In this document: positions 35,072-46,026 of the stretch, piece by piece
Numbering within the stretch: the first letter of the stretch is position 1
Layout of the letters: every line of letters begins with the position of its first letter
NCBI RefSeq assembly: GCF_003286085.1
Contig: NW_020825530.1
Span: 88,962 to 152,961 of the forward strand
Direction: 5' to 3'
DNA length: 64,000 nucleotides
From: Drosophila persimilis
Taxonomy: Eukaryota > Arthropoda > Insecta > Diptera > Drosophilidae
Program-made: the position numbers and the translations under genes
The notes under the pieces: model-generated
The model's input: the letters and a program-made list of their open reading frames with translations, nothing else
Databases searched by the model: none
What the model was told of the DNA's origin: nothing

Positions 35072-37598
35072 TGTAAGGAAGCGATCCTGGGCTGGGGTAC
35101 ATATCTCAGTCTACTCCAGGGTCGAAATTACAGCAATATTTATAATTTGCCGGGACTCCGAGTTCGGGGCCGTCGACGGGACAGGGAGGCAATCCCCAGA
35201 CAGGAGCGACCGAGAGGAAAGGGAACAGTACGGGGCGTGGCAGTGGCAACCGCCGGACAGCGCTTACGTGGCCCTGTCGGACTAAGAATTACTACGAGGG
35301 TCGGAGATATCGACAGGCATCGCCGAGAGGGCTTAGGCGATCGCCGGACAGCGCTCTCGGGATCCCGTCGAACTAAGAACTACTACGAAGGTCGGTGCTA
35401 TGCGGGGAAACCAACATGTATCACCGAGAGTGTCTAGGCCATCGCCGGATAACACTCACGGGACCTTGTCGGACTAAAAATTGCTACGAAGGTCTTTGCT
35501 ATGCGGGGATACCGACAAATACCACCGCGAGTACCTAGGCTATCGCCGGACAGCACTCACGGGGGCCCCGTCGGACTAAGAATTACTACGAGGGTCGGAG
35601 ATATCGGCAAGCATCGCCGGGAGGGCTTAGGCAATCGCCGGATAGCGCCCCCGGGATCCTGTCGAACTAAGAACTACTACGAAGGTCTTTGCTATGCGGG
35701 GATACCGACAAATACCACCGCGAGTACCTAGGCTATCGCCGGACAGCACTCACGGGGGCCCCGTCGGACTAAGAATTACTACGAGGGTCGGAGATATCGG
35801 CAAGCATCGCCGGGAGGACTTAGGCAATCGCCGGATAGCGCTCCCGGGATCCTGTCGAACTAAGAACTACTGCGAAGGTCTTTGCTATGCGGGGATACCG
35901 ACAAATACCACCGCGAGTACCTAGGCTATCGCCGGACAGCACTCGCGGGGGTTCCGTCGGACTAAGAATTACTACGAGGGTCGGAGATATCGGCAAGCAT
36001 CGCCGGGAGGGCTTAGGCAATCGCCGGATAGCGCTCCCGGGATCCTGTCGAACTAAGGACTACTACGGGGCCGGAGGTATCGACAAGCGTCGCCGAGGGC
36101 ACCTAGGCAATCGCCGGATGGTACTCACGGGACACTGTCGAACTAAGAATTGCTACGGGGTCGGAGACATCGACGAGCATCGCCGAGGGTGCCTAGGCAA
36201 TCGCCGGATAGCACTTACGGGACGCTGTCGAACTAAGAATTACTACGGGGGGTCGGGGATATCGCCAAGCGTCGCCGAGAGTGCCTAGGCAGTCGCCGGA
36301 TAGCACTTACGGGACACTATCAGACTAAACGTTACTGCGAAAGTCTTTATCATACAGGGCAGGCATCGCCGAGAGGGCTTAGGCAATCGCCGGAGAGCGC
36401 CTTCGGGACCCTGGGAACTACTGGGGTACTGCGGGGTCACAAACTACTGGAGGGAATCATGCGGGGGGAACGCCAACAGTTGTCACCGAGAACGCCTAGG
36501 CAATCGCCGGACAGCGGTCTCAGGATCCTGTTGGGCTACGAACTACTGGGGGAATCACGCGGGGGCCCCGACGGGCATCCGGAGCGAATACGGATCACCA
36601 CGTGGGTGTAGCCAAAGAGGGAGACTCGGGCAAGAGGCGTGGGGAAGGGCGGAGAAGATGAAGCCCCTGGCATTCGGGTTCCCTAGCATATAGATTGTTG
36701 GTGACCAGGCTATGTTTTCGTTATATTCGTTACATTTCACTTTATTCTTCTTTGGTTCCCTACCTATCGCACCGCTCAGCAGCCCGCATGCACGTCTTGA
36801 GACTCGCTTACCCCTCTACTCCCACGCTTGTGCTTGTCGAAAGCCTCCTCTTTTCCCCGGGATTGCAGCGCCGGTGCAGGATCCCGCCTCCGTAAACGTA
36901 GTGTCGATGCCGGATCCTTCGCGCACTGCTGATCGCGTTAATTTCGAAGTAGTCCGCCACGTGTGTTCCTTTTCTTCTCGCGCGCCACTCAGATTTTTTC
37001 TTCCGTCAACGCGTCCGATTCCTACGACTGCCTCTCCTCTAACTGACTTCCTTTTCACGTTTTCCCAGCTTCAGAGCCGGCGTTCTGCTGGCTCTGCCGA
37101 TCCAGCGTCGGCGTGGGCGGCTAGCGTCGTTATTTCCCCTCTCTTTTCCACTGCTGGGGCGTCGTTGCTGGATTTGATTGCTGCTCTCAGCGGCCCTCTT
37201 CTGCCGCTGCTGCGTTGATGCTGTCGGCTTGTCTTGTCAGCGCTTCTCCTCGGCCGCTGCTGCGTCGATGCTGTTGGCTTATCTTGTCAGCGCCTTCCTC
37301 TCTGCCGTGGCTGCGTCGATGCCGGCGGCTCGCTGGATCCCGTTGTTTTTCCTCGTCTCTCTTTGGCCGCTGCAGCGTCGTTGTTGTTGGGTTATCTTGT
37401 CGATGCTTCCCTCTCTGCCTGTTGCTGCGTCGATGCCGGCGGCTCGCTGGATCCCGTTGTTTTCCTCGTCTCTCTTTGGCCGCTGCTGCGTCGTTGTTGT
37501 TGTGTTATCTTGTCGATGCTTCCCTCTCTGCCTGTTGCTGCGTCGATGCCGGCGGCTCGCTGGATCCCGTTGTTTTCCTCGTCTCCCTTTGGCCGCTG
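35072..37598 (-). repeat. 3' LTR (element orientation), truncated at its U3 side
   Basis: Direct repeat of 42352-44765. Contains imperfect ~193-bp repeats (best seen starting 35501, 35694, 35887), each made of two related ~95-bp subunits with CATCGCCG(A/G)GAGGGCTTAGGC-like cores. Near the other end is a ~117-bp tandem repeat in three copies (37320-37598), against two in the 5' LTR. It joins pol at GGCCGCTG/TGATGACG (37598/37599). Open frames across it are compositional artefacts. Confidence 0.85.
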
Positions 37599-39840
37599 TG
37601 ATGACGTCGAAGTGGTAACCCTCCAGGTAGCATCGTAATTTCCTGATGGCCCAGACGATGGCTAAGCATTCCTTTTCCGTGGCCGAGTAGTTTTCTTCTG
37701 CTTTCAAGAGCCTTCGGCTAGCGTAGGCTATGACCCTCTCCTCTCCGCGGATCTGTTGCGTCAGGACTGCCCCTAGACCGTAGGCGCTTGCGTCAGTTTG
37801 TAGAGCGAACCTCTCCGTGAAATCCGGGCAGGCTAAGACGGGTGCTTGGGTTAACTTCTCCTTCAACTCTACTAACCTTCAACTACAACTGCTATTCGTC
37901 ACTCCAGATCCACCTTTTCTCCTTCTTCAAGAGGCTAGTCATAGGTTGTACAATCGCCGCGAAGTTTGGGACGAACCTCCGGTACCACGATGCCATTCCT
38001 AGGCAGCGTCGAAGCTCCTTTATCGAACTTGGTGGGGCCAACTTCCGGACGGCGACGATCTTATCTGGGTCGGTGTGTATACCCCGCTCACTAATGACAT
38101 GTCCCAGATATGCGATGCTTTTCTGGAAAAAGCTGCATTTCTTTTGGTTTAATCTTAGATTGGCTTCCCGCAGTCTTCGGAAAACCTCTCGCAGATGGTC
38201 GACGTGTTCTTCCAGTGCCGCTCCGATGACAATGATATCGTCGAGGTAAGCAAAGGCGTTGGGTTCCATCTGTGGTCCGATGACGCTGTCCAAGGCCCGC
38301 TGGAATGTAGCCGATGCTGAGTGTAGTCCGAACGGCATCACCTTCCAATGGAAGAGTCCTCGGCCCGGAACGGTGAAGGCGGTGCATTCTCGGCTCCCCT
38401 CGGCCATAGGGATCTGCCAATACCCGTTCTTGAGGTCCAACGTCGAGATGTAACGCGCGTTACGGAGCCTCTCGATGATGTGGTTGCTCCTGGGCAGCGG
38501 GTAGGCGTCGGGTATCGATTGCGCGTTGAGCTGTCGGTAGTCTACGCACATCCGCATCTCGCCTGTCTTCTTTCCCACCAGTACGATGGGTGCGCTGTGT
38601 GGGCTGGCCATGTCTGATTTGGCTCGCGTCGATCGGGTTGTATTTTTAGCGCCGCCGGGTCCGTCTCGGTCGGGGCTTTGATGCGTTGTCCTGGTATCGT
38701 TGCTGGGTCCGGCGTGGTCGAAGCTTAGAAGCGTTGTCCTTGTATTGCGGCTGGGTCTGGCGTGGTCGAGACTTGGAAGCGTTGTCCTGATGTCACTTCG
38801 GGTTCTGGCGTGGCCGAGGCTTAGAAGAGTTGTCCTGTTAGGGATACTCTGGGTGGTTTTCGAGGCAGACGGACTGGCCCTGGGTGCGTCCAGCGGTGTC
38901 GCAGTCGTCTCCGGCGTGGTTTCGTTACTCCGGGTGTTCTTCGGGGCGGACGGACTGGCCCTGGGTGTGTCCAGCGGTGTCGCAGTCGTCTCTGTCGTAG
39001 CTTCGTTGATGATTCTGGCGTGGTCGTATCGAATCGTGGGTTGGGTTCGGGTGGCGTTGCTGGGTCTGGCGGGTTCGAGATTCTGGTGCGTTGTCACTGG
39101 TACATTGCTGGGTCTGGCGGGTTCGAGATTCTGGTGCGTTGTCACTGGTACATGGCTGGATCTGGCGTGGTTGGGATTCAGGTGCGTTGTCACTGTTACG
39201 TTGCTGGGTCTGGCGTGGTTGGGATTCAGGTGCGTTGTCACTGGTACATTGCTGGGTCTGGCGGGTTCGAGATTCTGGTGCGTTGGTTTCGTCCGGTGGG
39301 TCGCTGTTGGATCGGTCGAGGGGGTAGGAGCAGCGGATGCCGTCGCTGGACGTTCGTCACTAAAAGTAACCATGCGGGGCCGAGTCGAGGATGATGTGGG
39401 GATCGGGTTGGTTTCCCGGATCGCCCGCTGGGTCAACTGCAAGTACGCTCGGCCGCATTGTATTATGGTCTGGACGCCGCAAAGGAAATCGAGCCCCAGT
39501 ATGATGTCGTCCACTACCATGGGTAGGACTAATAGAATCACCCGCGTTTCCTGTTGATCCAGACGTACCTTGACCGAAACTGCTTGCGTCACCTCCTTTG
39601 CTGTACCGTCTGCCAGGCGGACGGTAGTCCTTATATTCCGTGCGTTCCCTCCGGTACTTACTTCATGAGCGATGCGTTGACTGACGAACGACCGCGTCGC
39701 TCCTGTGTCGAGGGTAGCTGTGAGCGGTACTCCTTCGATGGTTACTAACGCGGCGATCCTGCCTCCTTCCAAACTTAAGGGATGAGTTACTCCAGGGGGC
39801 CCTGGAGGTATGTCTCCGATCGGTTCCCTTACGAGCGGAG
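37599..39840 (-). pseudogene. pol remnant: protease, reverse transcriptase, partial RNase H
   Basis: The frame lies at -1 relative to gag and overlaps its end, so synthesis as Gag-Pol by ribosomal frameshifting is likely; the first in-frame codon often taken as a start, near 39772, is TTG. Numbering from there, the aspartic protease motif LDTGAT is at residues 21-26. A Pro/Asn/His/Arg-rich spacer follows, with a 16-residue repeat (48 bp, ~39053-39290). The reverse transcriptase runs from ~390 with STLDLKNGYWQIP (catalytic Asp446) and YLDD (509-512). The usual RT N-terminal region before SPHSAPIVLV is not visible. A TAG follows WIWSDE at 37892, and the RNase H part (LQTDASAYGLGAVLTQ, ~37800) continues in another frame up to HFDVIT, where it joins LTR sequence. 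Integrase is absent. Non-functional. Confidence 0.85.
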
Positions 39841-41094
39841 ACTCGGTCCGTTTCCCGACTCGGACAGCCTACAGCAGTCGATCGTCCGGATGCCGCGGCG
39901 ACCACACTCCCAACAGAATAACACTCGCCGATTCCTGCATGAACTGCTGAAATGACCTTCCTCTCCGCAATTCCGACAGGCCCGGCGTGGGTTCACCGGC
40001 TGATCTCCATCCTGGGTCACTACGCGGCTTGCCGTCTCGGCGCTCCGGGAGGGCCCGGTGTCGTCCGGAGGAGCCTGCTGCGGGGTGGCTAATCCGGGTC
40101 CTTGGTATGATGTCGTTCTGGGTTTCGTATCTGGGCGGTCGTAAGCGTGGCGGGTTTGTTCGCGGTCCCGCGTTGTCTCGTACGCTACTATCAAGTGGGT
40201 CAGTTCTCGCAACGTCTCGAACTCATGCCTACGGGTGAACAGTTGGTATTCCGGCCGAAGGTTCTCGTAGATCCTGTCCAGCTCCCTGTCTGGAGTATAC
40301 TGAGCTCGTTGCATCATGAGTCGGAGGTCGATCAAGTAGTCCTGAAAGGCTTCTCGGGGTCGTTGGTGACGGGAGCGGATCGTATCTTCCAAGCGCTGAA
40401 AGTATCGCGGGGGTAGGAAGAACTCCAAGAACTCTTTCCGGAACTCGGTCCATGGCTTGCCTTGCATCTGGAACGTCCTGAACCATCCTTCTGCCTTGCC
40501 AGTTAGTAACCCGGAGATGGCTCGCGGCAGTTGTGCTGGACTCCCGCCATGTGAGTCGACCCTTTCCTCCAACCGTTCGATGAAAGCCAGCGCATCCGAG
40601 TGTCCGTCGAACTTCAGGCCCCAATTGCGCAGCTTATCGGCGAGGGCGGCGAAGGAGATTTCTTCCCTTCCGGGTCGCGAAGTTCCGGCTTCCTCGGGGA
40701 AGCGGTGCTGGTAGTGATTATCACCATGTCGTCGGTCGGTCGTGGCTTCAAGCCGGCTAGAGTCACTGTACCCAGGACCTTGAGCTGCGCGCGGGAACTC
40801 GGGAATTACGATGGATAGGGGCTGTTCCGCACAGATCCCTTCCTTCTGTTCACGTTGACTCGGTCCCGGCGACGTGGATGTGTTCCTCGGGTTCCTCGGG
40901 CTGGGCGCGCTGTCGAAGACCGTTCCGAGCTCTTTGATCCGCCTTTCGATCGCCGTCGGATGTTCGCCGCGCGAGATGAAGGCCGAGATCCGGCTGCGCA
41001 GTTCGTCCACTGTCCCGGTTTCACCGAGGCCGAATTCGACGGCGATGGCCTGCAATTCGTCCTTGCGCCGATACGAAATCCACTGTACCCCCAT
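39829..41094 (-). CDS. gag polyprotein of the LTR element
   Basis: Open frame of 421 residues from the first in-frame ATG (41094); the frame is open for ~40 codons further upstream but without ATG. It would form the retrotransposon particle. Residues ~10-45 (KDELQAIAVEFGLG...LRSRISAFI) resemble a SAP-like helix-turn-helix. The middle (~160-310) has the capsid-type pattern GWFRTFQ...PWTEFRKEFLEFFLP. The C-terminus has a CCHC zinc knuckle (C373, C376, H381, C386). A second knuckle-like motif (C394, C397, C407) has Ile where His is expected. No stop or frameshift is seen, so Gag could still be made and package RNA, unlike the damaged pol. The end overlaps pol in the -1 frame. Confidence 0.8.
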   Translation of the reverse strand: MGVQWISYRRKDELQAIAVEFGLGETGTVDELRSRISAFISRGEHPTAIERRIKELGTVFDSAPSPRNPRNTSTSPGPSQREQKEGICAEQPLSIVIPEFPRAAQGPGYSDSSRLEATTDRRHGDNHYQHRFPEEAGTSRPGREEISFAALADKLRNWGLKFDGHSDALAFIERLEERVDSHGGSPAQLPRAISGLLTGKAEGWFRTFQMQGKPWTEFRKEFLEFFLPPRYFQRLEDTIRSRHQRPREAFQDYLIDLRLMMQRAQYTPDRELDRIYENLRPEYQLFTRRHEFETLRELTHLIVAYETTRDREQTRHAYDRPDTKPRTTSYQGPGLATPQQAPPDDTGPSRSAETASRVVTQDGDQPVNPRRACRNCGEEGHFSSSCRNRRVLFCWECGRRGIRTIDCCRLSESGNGPSLRS

Positions 41095-42330
41095 GTCGAA
41101 GCACGGTGGTCGAACTGGCACTTCGAAGTCTTTCGCGTTTCCGACGGTAGTATCACGTATTGACCCTCCGGTAGAATCTTTTTCTTAGGTAACGCGCTGA
41201 ATACCGGCGTCCTTGGGGTTAGTCACGGAAGCACGGCGTATGCGCGGTTAACACGGTTGTACAGTGGGGCGTCCTTGGAGTCCTTGCTGTTTGGGGTCCT
41301 GGTCGATGGTCGTGGTTGTCGTCGGTCTTTATAGTAGCCTGGGGATCGACCCTTGCTAGGCCGGTCGATGGTCCTTGCTATCGTTGTCCTTGGAATTGTC
41401 CTGACTGTTGATCCTTGCTGGGCCGGTCAATAGTCCTTGCTATCGTTGTCCTTGGAATTGTCCTTGTCGTCCTGGTCGTGCTGGGTTCGTTGGTTTAAGC
41501 GCTGGATCTCGTCTCGTGTTGATGGCTGAACGCTGACCGATCACTTTGAAGGCTGGGCATTGACTCCCTTCGAATGCTTCGAATGCGGGACACTGACTCC
41601 TCCTTTCGCTGATACCGGGCGCTGACCGCTTGAACGCTGGATACTGACTGCTCTTCGCTGACACCGGGCACTGACTGCTTGAACGCTGGATACTGACTGC
41701 TCTTCGCTGACGCCGGGCACTGACTGCTTGAACGCTGGATACCGACTGCTCTTCGCTGACGCCGGGCACTGACTGCTTGAACGCTGGATACCGACTGTCC
41801 TTCGCTGACGCCGGGCGCTGACTGCTTGAACGCTGGATACTGACTGCTCTTCGCTGACGCCGGGCGCTGACTGCTTGAACGCTGGATACTGACTGCTCTT
41901 CGCTGACGCCGGGCGCTGACTGCTTGAACGCTGGATCTGGGTCCGACATATACGGGAGGGTTCCGATGCCCGTTCGGCGTCTACAGCTCACGACTCGCTG
42001 CTCGCCGCGTGCGTGTCGCTCTCTTTCTTGCGATCTCTGCCCAGCTTCGGCTCGGTTCTCTTTCTCTGCCGTCTCGCCACGGCGTTCTCCTCCTCGTGTG
42101 GGCGCGGCGGCCACGCGCTGACGCTATTGCTAGGGAGGTTAGGGAAGCCAGTCTCGGCTGTACGTGAATAATGGGCGACCTCACGTGCGGTTTTCCAGGG
42201 ATATACAGCTATTCTTGGCCTAATGATTCCGACTGGCCATGCTTGCGCGTGGTACAGTCCCGATTCCTTCTGCTACTCGTTTTCTGATCAACTGTTCTAC
42301 TTAGCGCCCCAAAACATAACGGAATCCCGG
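41095..42330 (-). other. Leader between primer binding site and gag
   Basis: Long untranslated leader with no recognised coding domain. It holds a 49-bp minisatellite (described separately) and short CTTGCTATCGTTGTCCTTGG-type duplications at 41361-41460. A 224-residue minus-strand frame crosses it but is explained by the repeats. Confidence 0.6.
41631..41940. repeat. 49-bp minisatellite, about six to seven units
   Basis: The marker TGAACGCTGG appears at 41631, 41680, 41729 and then every 49 bp to ~41925. Units differ by a few substitutions (ATACTGACTG versus ATACCGACTG, CGGGCACTG versus CGGGCGCTG). 49 is not a multiple of three, so a frame crossing the array cycles through all three phases, giving a 49-residue peptide period on the minus strand. 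Confidence 0.9.
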
Positions 42331-42349
42331 AGTCCCTGCTCGGGCGCCA
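42331..42349 (-). promoter_or_regulatory. Primer binding site, tRNA-Lys type
   Basis: The minus strand reads TGGCGCCCGAGCAGGGACT two bases downstream of the LTR end. This closely matches the complement of the 3' end of tRNA-Lys, the known primer for Osvaldo/Ulysses and many retroviruses. Its position confirms the LTR boundary and the element's direction. Confidence 0.85.
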
Positions 42350-42351
42350 TC

Positions 42352-45086
42352 TGTAAGGAAGCGATCCTGGGCTGGGGTACATATCTCAGTCTACTCCAGG
42401 GTCGAAATTACAGCAATATTTATAATTTGCCGGGACTCCGAGTTCGGGGCCGTCGACGGGACAGGGAGGCAATCCCCAGACAGGAGCGACCGAGAGGAAA
42501 GGGAACAGTACGGGGCGTGGCAGTGGCAACCGCCGGACAGCGCTTACGTGGCCCTGTCGGACTAAGAATTACTACGAGGGTCGGAGATATCGACAGGCAT
42601 CGCCGAGAGGGCTTAGGCGATCGCCGGACAGCGCTCTCGGGATCCCGTCGAACTAAGAACTACTACGAAGGTCGGTGCTATGCGGGGAAACCAACATGTA
42701 TCACCGAGAGTGTCTAGGCCATCGCCGGATAACACTCACGGGACCTTGTCGGACTAAAAATTGCTACGAAGGTCTTTGCTATGCGGGGATACCGACAAAT
42801 ACCACCGCGAGTACCTAGGCTATCGCCGGACAGCACTCACGGGGGCCCCGTCGGACTAAGAATTACTACGAGGGTCGGAGATATCGGCAAGCATCGCCGG
42901 GAGGGCTTAGGCAATCGCCGGATAGCGCCCCCGGGATCCTGTCGAACTAAGAACTACTACGAAGGTCTTTGCTATGCGGGGATACCGACAAATACCACCG
43001 CGAGTACCTAGGCTATCGCCGGACAGCACTCACGGGGGCCCCGTCGGACTAAGAATTACTACGAGGGTCGGAGATATCGGCAAGCATCGCCGGGAGGACT
43101 TAGGCAATCGCCGGATAGCGCTCCCGGGATCCTGTCGAACTAAGAACTACTGCGAAGGTCTTTGCTATGCGGGGATACCGACAAATACCACCGCGAGTAC
43201 CTAGGCTATCGCCGGACAGCACTCGCGGGGGTTCCGTCGGACTAAGAATTACTACGAGGGTCGGAGATATCGGCAAGCATCGCCGGGAGGGCTTAGGCAA
43301 TCGCCGGATAGCGCTCCCGGGATCCTGTCGAACTAAGGACTACTACGGGGCCGGAGGTATCGACAAGCGTCGCCGAGGGCACCTAGGCAATCGCCGGATG
43401 GTACTCACGGGACACTGTCGAACTAAGAATTGCTACGGGGTCGGAGACATCGACGAGCATCGCCGAGGGTGCCTAGGCAATCGCCGGATAGCACTTACGG
43501 GACGCTGTCGAACTAAGAATTACTACGGGGGGTCGGGGATATCGCCAAGCGTCGCCGAGAGTGCCTAGGCAGTCGCCGGATAGCACTTACGGGACACTAT
43601 CAGACTAAACGTTACTGCGAAAGTCTTTATCATACAGGGCAGGCATCGCCGAGAGGGCTTAGGCAATCGTCGGACAGCGCCTTCGGGACCCTGGGAACTA
43701 CTGGGGTACTGCGGGGTCACAAACTACTGGAGGGAATCATGCGGGGGGAACGCCAACAGTTGTCACCGAGAACGCCTAGGCAATCGCCGGACAGCGGTCT
43801 CAGGATCCTGTTGGGCTACGAACTACTGGGGGAATCACGCGGGGGCCCCGACGGGCATCCGGAGCGAATACGGATCACCACGTGGGTGTAGCCAAAGAGG
43901 GAGACTCGGGCAAGAGGCGTGGGGAAGGGCGGAGAAGATGAAGCCCCTGGCATTCGGGTTCCCTAGCATATAGATTGTTGGTGACCAGGCTATGTTTTCG
44001 TTATATTCGTTACATTTCACTTTATTCTTCTTTGGTTCCCTACCTATCGCACCGCTCAGCAGCCCGCATGCACGTCTTGAGACTCGCTTACCCCTCTACT
44101 CCCACGCTTGTGCTTGTCGAAAGCCTTCTCTTTTCCCCGGGATTGCAGCGCCGGTGCAGGATCCCGCCTCCGTAAACGTAGTGTCGATGCCGGATCCTTC
44201 GCGCACTGTTGATCGCGTTAATTTCGAAGTAGTCCGCCACGTGTGTTCCTTTTCTTCTCGCGCGCCACTCAGATTTTTTCTTCCGTCAACGCGTCCGATT
44301 CCTACGACTGCCTCTCCTCTAACTGACTTCCTTTTCACGTTTTCCCAGCTTCAGAGCCGGCGTTCTGCTGGCTCTGCCGATCCAGCGTCGGCGTGGGCGG
44401 CTAGCGTCGTTATTTCCCCTCTCTTTTCCACTGCTGGGGCGTCGTTGCTGGATTTGATTGCTGCTCTCAGCGGCCCTCTTCTGCCGCTGCTGCGTTGATG
44501 CTGTCGGCTTGTCTTGTCAGCGCTTCTCCTCGGCCGCTGCTGCGTCGATGCTGTTGGCTTATCTTGTCAGCGCCTTCCTCTCTGCCGTGGCTGCGTCGAT
44601 GCCGGCGGCTCGCTGGATCCCGTTGTTTTTCCTCGTCTCTCTTTGGCCGCTGCAGCGTCGTTGTTGTTGGGTTATCTTGTCGATGCTTCCCTCTCTGCCT
44701 GTTGCTGCGTCGATGCCGGCGGCTCGCTGGATCCCGTTGTTTTCCTCGGATCCCTTTGGCCGCTGCTGCGTCGTTGTTGTTGGGTCTTGGTTCTGGAAAG
44801 CCAGTGGCGTCCGCCGTGATCGCGACTCGCCCCCCTTTTAAGAAAATAGCAAGCTACGTGGGGCTTAGAGACCCCTCGGGCCGTATAATAAAAAATTAAT
44901 AACAAGTGGCCTTCGTGGCCTTCCCCCCTCCCCCTTAACCTAAAACTGAACAGTCAATGCTTAAACCTAGAAAATAAAAAGTCAAAAATCTTAATTCCAA
45001 TGAAATAATTTCGGGTCCCTCCAGTGGGAAAATGCCGGCAAGATGATGGGTGGAAAAAATGTGGGTGGAGCGTACGCTCCCTCACA
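42352..45086 (-). repeat. 5' LTR (element orientation), 2,735 bp, complete
   Basis: Ends are TGTGAGGG (45086 side) and CCTTACA (42352 side). Includes ~193-bp repeats at 42781, 42974 and 43167, the same as the other LTR, and two units of the ~117-bp repeat at its other end. The last 321 bp (44766-45086) exist only here; they include an AT-rich TTTTTTATTATACGG stretch on the minus strand that could be a promoter. LTR differences seen: 36389/43669 region (two), 36847/44127, 36929/44209, and 37469 area/44749 area. Confidence 0.85.
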
Positions 45087-46026
45087 ATCGGACCGAGACG
45101 AGTTTGTTTCAAAATTTCGCCACACCCCCTTCCAGAGCCAGAGCAACGACATTTTGTATCCAGACTTCTATAATATGTCACTGTTACAAGAATATTTCAA
45201 AACTTTGCGCCGCCCACTTCCGCCCCCACAAAGGGCGAAAATCTGTGGCATCCACAATTTTAAAGATACGAGAAAACAAAAAACGCAGAATCGTAGAGAA
45301 TGACCATATCTTTTAGACTGCAGAATCTGAATTGAATCGTATTACTATTATAGCCAGCATCAAGAAAACAATTTCATTTTTTCTCGCCCTGTCTCTCTCT
45401 AACACACAGGTAGCATAGGCGGCTTTGCTTAGAGTAAAACATTAGCGCCTAGATCTCAGAGACTATTAAAGCTAGAGCAACCAAATTTGGTATCCACACT
45501 CCTAATATTACAGACCGAGACGAGTTTGTTTCAAAATTTCGCCACACCCCCTTCCGCCCCCGCAAAGGATGCAAATCTGGGGATATTCACAAATCTCAAA
45601 GACTATTAACGCTAGAGTAACCAAATTTGGAATCCGCACTTCTCTTAGATCTCACTATAAAACGTGTATCTCAAAATTTCGCCCCACCCCCTTCCGCCCA
45701 CACAAAGGACGAAAATCTGTTGCATCCACAATATTGCAGATTCGAGAAAACTAAAAACGGGGAATCATAGATAACGACCATATCTATCAGATTGCTGAAT
45801 CTGGATCAGATCAGATAATTTTTGTAGCCAAAAGGAACAAATCAATTTGAAGTGGCTACGCAGCGCGTGACATCACGCTCAGACTGATTTTCTGTCTCTC
45901 TCGCACGCACTCTTTGTCGTGTCGTTTAATATTAGCGGCGTCTGCCGGAGGAAAGCCATACGGACTTAGTATCGGGTATAACTGTAGAGTTGCGGTGTCC
46001 GCAGCAACTCACAACGTTCCCCCTCG
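45087..46026 (+). repeat. DINE-1-like element, right part, rearranged
   Basis: Starts with the duplicated ATCG and continues the DINE body for ~45 bp (GACCGAGACGAG...). It then jumps near 45134 back to an earlier part of the element (AGAGCCAGAGCAACGAC). It reads on to a full 3' end with hairpin (45983-46010) and GTTCCCCCTCG at 46026. A secondary rearrangement or recombination with a second DINE is needed. Confidence 0.75.

Larger units (their letters stand above)
35072..45086 (-). mobile_element. Osvaldo/Ulysses-like Ty3/gypsy LTR retrotransposon, internally deleted
   Basis: On the minus strand the order is 5' LTR (45086-42352), primer binding site, leader with a minisatellite, gag, pol remnant, truncated 3' LTR (37598-35072). 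Both outer ends are LTR ends (TGTGAGGG at 45086, CCTTACA at 35072), and ATCG flanks the whole as a 4-bp target duplication. Long repeat-filled LTRs and a tRNA-Lys-type primer site are features I associate with the Osvaldo/Ulysses group. The distal RNase H, all of integrase, any env and ~320 bp of the 3' LTR are missing. The LTRs differ at only about five or six sites apart from repeat number, so insertion was recent. It cannot move on its own. Confidence 0.85.

Noticed and set aside
37178-37638. Several overlapping 80-168-residue frames in the LTRs (36712-37638 and 43992-44899)
   Set aside because: Cys/Leu/Arg-rich frames generated by GC-rich LTR repeats in several phases at once. No protein family fits.
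38700-39557. 285-residue plus-strand frame opposite pol
   Set aside because: Antisense of the pol spacer repeat; its Gly/Val/Leu-rich repeats mirror the 48-bp repeat in pol.
35072-45086. Possible infectious retrovirus with env
   Set aside because: No env frame, integrase absent, pol interrupted. It is a deleted LTR retrotransposon.
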